The translations under genes and the position numbers were made by a program. The notes under the pieces are model-generated. The model made no database searches. It was not told the DNA's origin and was given only the letters and a program-made list of their open reading frames with translations. From assembly GCA_002429115.1 (NCBI GenBank), contig DIYS01000156.1, positions 1 to 52,990 on the forward strand: a stretch of 52,990 nt of DNA, given 5' to 3'. Position 1 is the stretch's first letter, and each line of letters begins with the position of its first letter. The DNA is from Saccharicrinis sp. UBA6048 (GTDB taxonomy: Bacteria; Bacteroidota; Bacteroidia; Bacteroidales; Marinilabiliaceae). Below, piece by piece: positions 9,501 to 14,957 of this stretch.

Positions 9501-9796
9501 TTATGACTCTATGGCCAGTAAATGATCAAAGTGGCGCCGAGTTAATAGATCATTTCTATTCAAATCTGGAAGCTGGCATGCGAAAGGATGCTGCCCTGCG
9601 AGCAAGTAAACTGGAGTATCTGGCAAGTTCTGATGGCGTGCGTTCACATCCTTATTATTGGGCCAATTATGTACTGTCAGGAAGTACTAGTCCTATAAAA
9701 CAAAAAACGCCATCAGGTCTATTTATTACCTTAATGGCGCTTGCTGTGATATCTGTAATTATTTTATATATCTACGATAAAAGAAAAGCCAATTAG
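6563..9796 (+). CDS. Membrane-anchored TPR-CHAT domain protease
   Basis: This 1077-residue protein starts with a signal peptide (hydrophobic core IFTILIMCILGV). A long helical TPR region spans roughly residues 30-560, and a CHAT (caspase-like) domain spans about 670-1045. Catalytic His906 lies in HLAMHALND and Cys951 in LSSCSTGSG, followed by GEGLLSIARAF and MTLWPVND, both typical of CHAT. One membrane helix near 1052-1070 and a basic tail DKRKAN close the chain. The CHAT and TPR parts should therefore face the periplasm, tethered to the inner membrane. CHAT proteins are clan CD cysteine proteases, often activated through their TPRs; the substrate here is unknown. The gene is divergent from the Gly-Gly peptide operon, and its last 4 bp overlap the convergent anti-sigma-like gene. 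Confidence 0.88.
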   Translation: MRKYIFTILIMCILGVSKKSYSFEIKDSIIYFMNLYSEGNYDDAAFLGEQILISFDSLNTNNEKYRILYLTLRSSIIAEGYPKAYNFINRQIENRVHAQLMEKYLVLYKATIETAMGEYTNAEQVFLNLLEENNKTFLHDSIKAKIYHNLSVIYSKKENLTKRFEYVKKSFDLEEKLLEQHSNFENFNLSAETYIGIILNRYRQYEKAFKIFQEVLSKSFNSDISEINHSLYVMYIDLLMRMGLENKAAVPLMKLEAFYTERDPYFHSARSNMYLDLSSYYGERHKYTKAIHFANKAISFSKLTPQSYSIRNNAILTLAQIYFEIGHKDKAKVYLHKNIEDSKQVDPKLLAKNYASTSRYLAMMYDDDEAYAYIDSAKHLYYNELKLPPNRQFENWIALSYLWLGQYTQSLYHLNKVASIMEENGNYTHYLYWDNMYEKAICHIKLNEYSTALNILQKASTDMLRVYPHLLDMHSSIQSSRFSILFRKININMAQCLYGQYIETDNIDALKKASVYIDRADEALDYLRQRQRYDSDRLYTGEAFFDFTQLSTNVAIALYKATGDDKELHKAYEFIQKGKSYALLQGVNDNKYKLNSGVPIEIIQQLNTNKDHYDRYELRYNEIMFSQVRDSSLLNYLNESMATCMNKIDSINTFINKKYPSYQRQKNSKQFININEVQNKLAKNQVVIDYYQTEEELFRFTIDKNTFQCDILPIDKSFSQHLTNVINEVSTPFIGQKSVEEIQNFARSAHQLYKVLLEDIEDKIADKELIIVPHDELSYLSFETLLTKNHSNSQPRFKDFSWLIKRQGITYSYNAALLPAYKTSASKFNKVLAFAPAYYGQAKADLTELNKDQSLDSILVPLIGANQEINKIGKYFNTEVHKDSSATKAQFISAMQNNDVLHLAMHALNDENRPFNSQLVFASDDSISGSFTAREVYNYAIKSPLTVLSSCSTGSGIRMKGEGLLSIARAFTFAGVEAQVMTLWPVNDQSGAELIDHFYSNLEAGMRKDAALRASKLEYLASSDGVRSHPYYWANYVLSGSTSPIKQKTPSGLFITLMALAVISVIILYIYDKRKAN

Positions 9797-10533
9797 AAAT
9801 CTAACTTCTTTAATAATGCTCCTGACTGCTGTGAATATGCCCCATTAGCTGTCATTAATTGTGTTAGCAATAGTTCGGCTTCTTTGTATTCATCCAATTT
9901 GATATGACAAAGTGCCAGGTACCATTTAATCTGCTCTTCGTAGAAAATAGAATTTTCCTTTGTTTCGTATAACTTGATTTTAGCATTTTCGATATTCCCC
10001 ATCTCCATATTACATAGAGCAATAAAGAATCCTGCTAACTCAACATTTTCATCCTCAATTTCAGCAAAAGCTTCAATGGCTTGCTCCATATCTCCGGCCT
10101 GATACATTTCAACAGCTTTCGTAAAGTCATTTGATGACTCTGCTCCTCGTATTGTCAAATCAGAACCATAAGCAACATAGTAGTCTGCAAAAGCCTGATC
10201 ATTATTGTAGGTCGAATCTTGTAAAAGCCCAAGGTAACTGGCCAGTCCAACAACAATGACCACCGATGCTGCAGCCAACCAGTAATTAATCTGCGGAAAG
10301 GATCTTCGGTCATTCTTATCTTCATTAAGCAACTCGTTTCCGATACCTTCCAACTGCTTTCTGAAATCTGAGAAATCATCCTGCTCATTAGCTATCGAAA
10401 AAAGTACTTCTTGCTGAAGTTTCATGTCTTCCTTAAGCTCTGAATTAACTACCATCTCACCTTTAAGTGCAGCTCGTTCGTCCTGACTTAATTCGTTGGT
10501 AAAGAACTCTAATATTTTCTTATTATAATCCAT
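9793..10533 (-). CDS. Anti-sigma-like single-pass membrane protein with periplasmic TPRs
   Basis: The 246-residue protein has an acidic, helical cytoplasmic N-terminus (about 1-80, resembling Bacteroidota anti-sigma domains: EFFTNELSQDERAALKGEM). One membrane helix lies at 83-103, and a periplasmic part contains about three TPR-like units (TKAVEMYQAGDMEQAIEAF, a middle repeat, and LALCHIKLDEYKEAELLL). Its start lies 11 bp inside the end of the sigma-factor gene, implying translational coupling. That arrangement, sigma then membrane protein, is the usual one for a regulator that holds a sigma factor. No zinc-binding motif is present, so anti-sigma function is inferred. The periplasmic TPRs echo those of the convergent CHAT protease, its likely partner. 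Confidence 0.7.
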   Translation of the reverse strand: MDYNKKILEFFTNELSQDERAALKGEMVVNSELKEDMKLQQEVLFSIANEQDDFSDFRKQLEGIGNELLNEDKNDRRSFPQINYWLAAASVVIVVGLASYLGLLQDSTYNNDQAFADYYVAYGSDLTIRGAESSNDFTKAVEMYQAGDMEQAIEAFAEIEDENVELAGFFIALCNMEMGNIENAKIKLYETKENSIFYEEQIKWYLALCHIKLDEYKEAELLLTQLMTANGAYSQQSGALLKKLDF

Positions 10534-11098
10534 ACTTCAATTCTTGATATTCTGGATCTTCTTTAATCATCTCCAGTAACTTCTTGTTACACATCGATTT
10601 CCTGTTCTTGGTATAGGACACAGAACTAAACGCCAATTCGGTCGTAATGTGTTCATTTGTAAAGCCCATTGCTACCAATTTAAGTACGTCCTGACAAACT
10701 TTTTGAATTTTATGATAGTACTTCAAGTACAAAAGTCTGCGTTTTTCAAAAAGTTCCTTTTCTTGTATTTCGCTTTCAAGCTCTGGAATTTCATCGCTCA
10801 AAATCTGATAAGCAGGAGCCACCTGTCGTTTTCTCAGCTCATTTAACCACATATTCTTACATATTGAAACGAAATATGTACTAAATGTGCTGATTAATAT
10901 TGGTTTTTCTTTTTTAGAGTAAATTGAAATAAATGCATCCTGCATAACTTGCATCGCATCTTCTTTTGTACCACTATTCTCAACAACAAGGCTCTTCACC
11001 TGATTCCAGACCATCTCCATGATGTACTTTATAAGCTTACTATTCCTAGAGTACACCGCTTCTAAAAGCTCACTATCTGTATATTTTTTTCTAAACAT
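10523..11098 (-). CDS. ECF-like RNA polymerase sigma factor
   Basis: The protein has 191 residues. A region 2-like segment covers about 25-95, with GTKEDAMQVMQDAFISIY matching the core-binding helix and TFSTYFVSICKNMWLNELRK matching the -10-reading helix. A region 4-like helix-turn-helix sits near 130-180 (MGFTNEHITTELAFSSVSYTKNRKSMC). The layout fits sigma-70 family regulators of the ECF type that in Bacteroidota are often paired with TPR membrane proteins. It overlaps the anti-sigma-like gene by 11 bp. The promoter it recognises cannot be read from this window with confidence. The CHAT gene is a natural candidate target because the three genes form one locus. Confidence 0.85.
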   Translation of the reverse strand: MFRKKYTDSELLEAVYSRNSKLIKYIMEMVWNQVKSLVVENSGTKEDAMQVMQDAFISIYSKKEKPILISTFSTYFVSICKNMWLNELRKRQVAPAYQILSDEIPELESEIQEKELFEKRRLLYLKYYHKIQKVCQDVLKLVAMGFTNEHITTELAFSSVSYTKNRKSMCNKKLLEMIKEDPEYQELKYGL

Positions 11099-11382
11099 CT
11101 CCGTTGTTTTCCAACAATAAAAATAGTGATTTTTATTCTAAAACTAAATCCTATTATTACCATAATGTTACTCTACCAATCCAAACACCTTGATATACAG
11201 GCAATGCATCAATAATATATATACAAATGATTAAGTACTTTTGTTACAAAAAACATTCATTATTTGACAGATACATTATTTTTCAATAGTAAAGACAAAA
11301 GGTTGAAATATCATTTACAATATGGAAGTTCCCTATACCATTAACTTTTGTGCGCCCAAATAATTCTTTATAAGGAAATACC

Positions 11383-12102
11383 TTAAAAAGCTAAATAAAA
11401 TGACTTGGTTAATTCAATGTAATCGTCGGAATAACCATGCCTGCCTTTATCTTCGAGAATCATTGTATTAACCTCCGTTTGGCCTTTATTAGCTTTAGAT
11501 AATTCAATAAAGGATCGCACATACGTTTTATCCGGTGTTGGCTGAAGACGCATAAGTCTTGTATTATAAAACTCTTCTATTTCTGCTATTTTAAGAAAAT
11601 CATCTTCTAATTGATAGGGTATAACCACCGTGAGCCTGCCATTTTTATTAGTCAAGGCGTGGGAGGCTTTGATTAACTCTTCAAAACTAAGCGAGTCAGT
11701 ATGTCTTGCCTTATTTCGCGCAATATCATTACTCTTATATGAATTGATAAAATACGGAGGATTACAAATTACATGATCGAATTTTTCCTTATTAACCTCA
11801 GCCAGGTTCTGCAGTGATATTAACTTCGAATTTAAACGATCATACCATATTGATTGACTAAAGTTGCCGTTCGCTTGTTTGATTGCATTAGCATCAATGT
11901 CAATGGCCAGAACATCTACGCGCTCATTTCGCTGGGCACTCATCAATGCCAATAGCCCTGTTCCGGTACCTGCATCAAGTATTGTTTGATCATTTTCAAC
12001 TCTGGCCCAAGCTCCGAGGATGACACCATCCGTACCAACTTTCATGGCAGCTAAATCCTGATTAACAACAAACTGCTTAAATTTAAAATAGGAATTTGCC
12101 AT
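11383..12102 (-). CDS. trmN6: tRNA1(Val) (adenine(37)-N6)-methyltransferase
   Basis: The protein has 239 residues. The opening FKFKQFVVNQDLAAMKVGTD is typical of the YfiC/TrmN6 family. The SAM-binding motif is DAGTGTGLLAL near 43-53, and the N6-adenine methylation motif NPPYF is at 114-118. TrmN6 adds a methyl group to A37 of tRNA-Val in the cytoplasm. It is the last gene of a tight run tatA, exchanger, ABC ATPase, TIGR02757, trmN6, with a 3-bp gap to its neighbour. The length is normal. Other N6-adenine methyltransferases share the motif, but the N-terminal block makes this assignment fairly secure. Confidence 0.85.
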   Translation of the reverse strand: MANSYFKFKQFVVNQDLAAMKVGTDGVILGAWARVENDQTILDAGTGTGLLALMSAQRNERVDVLAIDIDANAIKQANGNFSQSIWYDRLNSKLISLQNLAEVNKEKFDHVICNPPYFINSYKSNDIARNKARHTDSLSFEELIKASHALTNKNGRLTVVIPYQLEDDFLKIAEIEEFYNTRLMRLQPTPDKTYVRSFIELSKANKGQTEVNTMILEDKGRHGYSDDYIELTKSFYLAF

Positions 12103-12105
12103 GTT

Positions 12106-12870
12106 CTAAAATTTTTCATCGATGCCAAGACCAAATAACGCAAAGTCGTATTTGACCGGATCAGCCTTATCAAACGATCTTAATACCTGCATAACTTCAT
12201 CAACTGCTTTAATATCGTTTTGCTTACGTTTAAGAATCCCTAATTTACGCGAAACATTACCTGTATGAACATCTAAAGGGAGCAATAAATCTGCCGAATC
12301 TATTCCTTCCCAGATTCCAAAATCAACGCCATTATTGTCTTTTCGAACCATCCAACGCAGGTACATATTCAGGCGTTTTGCTGAGGCTCCTTTAAGTATA
12401 TTTGCCACATGCTTTCCGGTACGCTGTGGTGCACCAAAGCTTAAAAAACAATTGCGAAAATGAATAAGTGCTTTTTTGATGTCACCATGTTGATATTCGC
12501 TCAGAAAAAGAGTCTCTAATCCGCCTTTTTCTTCATATATCTTTTTGAGAGTCTGCATAAAGTACAAACAGTCAACCGATGTGAACGTACGGTAATAAAA
12601 GGTTTCCATTTGACTCCATTCATGATGGGATGCATTTAAAATAAAATCAGCGGGAGAATATTCCAACAACTTCATCAGCCAATTGGCACTTTTAAGTATC
12701 TGTTCTCTTTTCCCCCAGGCAATGGTTGCCGCCAGAAATCCGGCAATCTCAATATCTTCTTTTTTCTCAAACTGATGGGGAATACTTATGGGATCATTTT
12801 CAATAAAATCAGGTTGATTATACTTAATCACCTTCTCATCAAGAAAAGATTTTATTTCACTTAAATTCAT
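12106..12870 (-). CDS. TIGR02757 (DUF2400) family protein
   Basis: The 254-residue protein matches the TIGR02757/DUF2400 family by the blocks EDIEIAGFLAATIAWGKRE, MFYYRTF-like FYYRTFTSVD, and PLDVHTGNVSRKLGIL near the C-terminus. It has no signal peptide or membrane helix. The C-terminal LDVHTGNV region resembles HhH-type DNA glycosylase folds, but the biochemical role is not established. It sits in a compact operon, 2 bp after the LolD-like ATPase gene and 3 bp before trmN6, which gives no clear functional hint. Confidence 0.8.
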   Translation of the reverse strand: MNLSEIKSFLDEKVIKYNQPDFIENDPISIPHQFEKKEDIEIAGFLAATIAWGKREQILKSANWLMKLLEYSPADFILNASHHEWSQMETFYYRTFTSVDCLYFMQTLKKIYEEKGGLETLFLSEYQHGDIKKALIHFRNCFLSFGAPQRTGKHVANILKGASAKRLNMYLRWMVRKDNNGVDFGIWEGIDSADLLLPLDVHTGNVSRKLGILKRKQNDIKAVDEVMQVLRSFDKADPVKYDFALFGLGIDEKF

Positions 12871-12872
12871 CC

Positions 12873-13529
12873 TTAATTGCAGTTGATCTGCCCATCTTTA
12901 ATCTCTATCATTCGGTCACACATCCTAGCCAAATGATAGTCATGCGTTACAATGACGAAGGTCTGATTATAAGCTTCGCGCAAATCGAAGAATAATTTTT
13001 GCAATTCTTCCTGACTATGTGAATCCAGATTTCCGGAAGGTTCATCTGCAAATACAACAGCAGGTTTATTTATTAAAGCACGGGCAATTGCCACTCTTTG
13101 CTTTTCACCACCACTCAGTTGCGATGGTTTGTGTTCTAATCGATTTTCTAAGCTTAGAAATTTAAGTAATTCTATTGCTTTAGACTCCGCTTCTGATTTA
13201 CTGACACCTCCGATTAAAGCTGGTAGCATCGCATTTTCGAGAGCTGTAAACTCAGGCAATAGCTGATGAAACTGAAACACAAATCCAATCTTCTCATTTC
13301 TAAACTTCGACAGATCTTTACCTTTGAGATGGTTTAGGTTCGTTTCATCGATGAATACTTCTCCCTGCGTAGGTTTATCAAGTGTACCTAATATCTGCAA
13401 TAAAGTTGTTTTTCCTGCCCCACTTGCACCAACAACTGAAACTACCTCCCCGGCTTTAATATGCAAATCAATCCCTTTTAGAACCTCAAGATTTCCATAA
13501 CTTTTTCTTAATTGCTGACACCTAATCAT
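12873..13529 (-). CDS. LolD-like ABC transporter ATP-binding protein
   Basis: The 218-residue ATPase carries Walker A GASGAGKTT near 34-42, a Q-loop QFHQLLPEF, the signature LSGGEKQRVAIAR, Walker B VVFADEPSGNLD and the H-loop His in VIVTHD. The FQFHQLLPEFTALENAMLPAL stretch is characteristic of LolD, which powers release of lipoproteins from the inner membrane with LolC/E. No permease gene adjoins it, which is common for lolD in Bacteroidota. It could instead serve another MacB-type permease. All catalytic motifs are intact. It lies 3 bp from the exchanger gene and 2 bp from the TIGR02757 gene. Confidence 0.8.
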   Translation of the reverse strand: MIRCQQLRKSYGNLEVLKGIDLHIKAGEVVSVVGASGAGKTTLLQILGTLDKPTQGEVFIDETNLNHLKGKDLSKFRNEKIGFVFQFHQLLPEFTALENAMLPALIGGVSKSEAESKAIELLKFLSLENRLEHKPSQLSGGEKQRVAIARALINKPAVVFADEPSGNLDSHSQEELQKLFFDLREAYNQTFVIVTHDYHLARMCDRMIEIKDGQINCN

Positions 13530-13532
13530 GAT

Positions 13533-14465
13533 CTATACAAATAACAGGTAAATATATAAAATATATAATGCAAGCAAGATACTACCTTTCCAACGGGTTA
13601 CAACACCCTTGGATAAGGGAATAATCGAAGCTAATAACAACAGAGCAGCTCCCAGCATCCAGATATAGTCGCTCGACAACATTGATGGATTAACATTTAT
13701 AGGCTTGATAGTTGCTGTTACGCCAAGCACCGCCCATATATTAAATATGTTAGAACCAATTATATTACCTATTGAAATATCCGACTCCTTCTTGATCGCT
13801 GCCATTAATGAGGTCGCCAGTTCAGGCACACTAGTTCCGATGGCTACAACTGATATACCAATCACTCGTTCACTAACGCCAAGTTTTTGGGCAATATCTT
13901 TTGCTCCAACCACCAACCAATCAGCACCAAAGTACAAGCCCAATGCGGCCAGAACAAATAATAAAAGAGCCTTGGTTAAACTTAAAGTCGGCTTTGCTAT
14001 CTCTTCTTTAACCTGCTTTTTCTTTCGGCTGGCATAAATCGCCCACGTCACATACAAAATCAGGAATACAATAAATACGATTCCTTCCAGTGTTTGAAGC
14101 TTGTAGTTTAAACTGGCGACAATAAGGCCTAAGGTAGCTACAAACATCACCAACCAATCGAACCAGATATTGCTTTTGCGAACAGCCACCGGATAGACGA
14201 TTGAAACCATACCAAGTACAAGTGCAATGTTAGCTATGTTTGAACCAACAACGTTACCAATGGAGATATCTGCTGATCCTTCAAATACTGCATTTAAACT
14301 CACCAATAATTCTGGCGCTGATGTTCCAAAGGCTACAACGGTGATACCAATAACTAAGGTTGACACTTTGAAGTGTCGAGCCATTTGAACGCTGGATTTC
14401 ACCAACCAATCACCACTAAAAAACAACAATACAAATCCGGCAATTAAATATATAATGGGGGGCAT
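13533..14465 (-). CDS. Calcium/sodium antiporter (CaCA family, YrbG type)
   Basis: The 310-residue protein has about ten membrane helices arranged as two inverted repeats. Each repeat carries the ion-binding signature: VIGITVVAFGTSAPELLVSL in the first half and VIGISVVAIGTSVPELATSL in the second. The acidic residues within GTSxPE coordinate Ca2+ and Na+ in this family, and each repeat is followed by a GNVVGSN/GNIIGSN helix. It should exchange ions across the inner membrane. The length is standard. It is 11 bp downstream of tatA and 3 bp upstream of the LolD-like gene, so the genes are probably co-transcribed. Confidence 0.92.
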   Translation of the reverse strand: MPPIIYLIAGFVLLFFSGDWLVKSSVQMARHFKVSTLVIGITVVAFGTSAPELLVSLNAVFEGSADISIGNVVGSNIANIALVLGMVSIVYPVAVRKSNIWFDWLVMFVATLGLIVASLNYKLQTLEGIVFIVFLILYVTWAIYASRKKKQVKEEIAKPTLSLTKALLLFVLAALGLYFGADWLVVGAKDIAQKLGVSERVIGISVVAIGTSVPELATSLMAAIKKESDISIGNIIGSNIFNIWAVLGVTATIKPINVNPSMLSSDYIWMLGAALLLLASIIPLSKGVVTRWKGSILLALYILYIYLLFV

Positions 14466-14476
14466 ATAATTAAGAT

Positions 14477-14854
14477 TTAAGCATCTATTGAATCTTCACG
14501 TGAAATAGGGCCATCTACCTGATCTTTTTTGTTCTCCTGATCATCATTCGGCTCTTCCTCCACTGATTCATTTAAGTTATAAGGATCTTTATCTGAAACA
14601 TCTTCTTCCACGGCAGTGGTAATCTCCCTAGCCTCCTGTCTCAGCTCCTTCTTTGTATCTTCTACAACATCGGTAATATCCTGGGTATTTTCACGAAATT
14701 CTCTTTTAATTTCATCGGAAGCACGACGAAACTCATTCATTCCTTTACCGAGCATTCGAGCCACATCAGGAATGCTTTTTGCTCCAAATAATATTAGAAC
14801 AACCAGCACCACAATTATAATCTCGCCTCCTGAAATAAAAAGAATAGTATTCAT
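14477..14854 (-). CDS. tatA: Sec-independent protein translocase TatA/TatB-type subunit
   Basis: The 125-residue protein has one N-terminal membrane helix (EIIIVVLVVLILFG), followed by the TatA hinge FGAKSIPDVARMLGKG and an amphipathic helix FRRASDEIKREF. A long acidic tail rich in Glu and Asp completes it. TatA forms the channel that carries folded proteins with twin-arginine signals across the inner membrane. Bacteroidota often have several TatA-like proteins; the glycine at FG favours TatA over TatB. No tatC is in the window. It starts the minus-strand operon that runs to trmN6. Confidence 0.88.
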   Translation of the reverse strand: MNTILFISGGEIIIVVLVVLILFGAKSIPDVARMLGKGMNEFRRASDEIKREFRENTQDITDVVEDTKKELRQEAREITTAVEEDVSDKDPYNLNESVEEEPNDDQENKKDQVDGPISREDSIDA

Positions 14855-14874
14855 AAACCTTCAATTTTCAGGCT

Positions 14875-14882
14875 CAAAGATA
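14875..14882 (-). promoter_or_regulatory. Probable -7 box for the tatA operon
   Basis: The minus strand reads TATCTTTG, matching TAnnTTTG, 20 bp before the tatA ATG and just downstream of the secDF terminator. A promoter is needed here because the terminator separates the two units. No -33 box was found. Confidence 0.45.
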
Positions 14883-14910
14883 AGAAAATACATGCAGGTT
14901 ATAATAGAAA

Positions 14911-14936
14911 AAGCCTCGCGGAAATCCACGAGGCTT
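14911..14936 (-). terminator. Rho-independent terminator of secDF
   Basis: On the minus strand AAGCCTCGTGG pairs with CCGCGAGGCTT (11 bp including one G-U) around a four-base loop, followed by a run of Ts. It lies 22 bp after the secDF stop codon. Confidence 0.85.
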
Positions 14937-14957
14937 GCAAAACGTTTTTAACGCTTT

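Noticed and set aside
6517..11200. Shared GGTGTT-NN-GATT word upstream of the peptide gene and the sigma gene on the minus strand
   Set aside because: Ten matched bases among several hundred compared positions could be chance, and spacing to the starts differs.
11099..11382. RNA gene or promoter pair in the gap between the sigma factor and trmN6
   Set aside because: A lone TACTTTTG at 11236 points to no plus-strand gene, and the only hairpin (TAAGG/CCTTA near 11371-11385) is five bp; nothing convincing is present.
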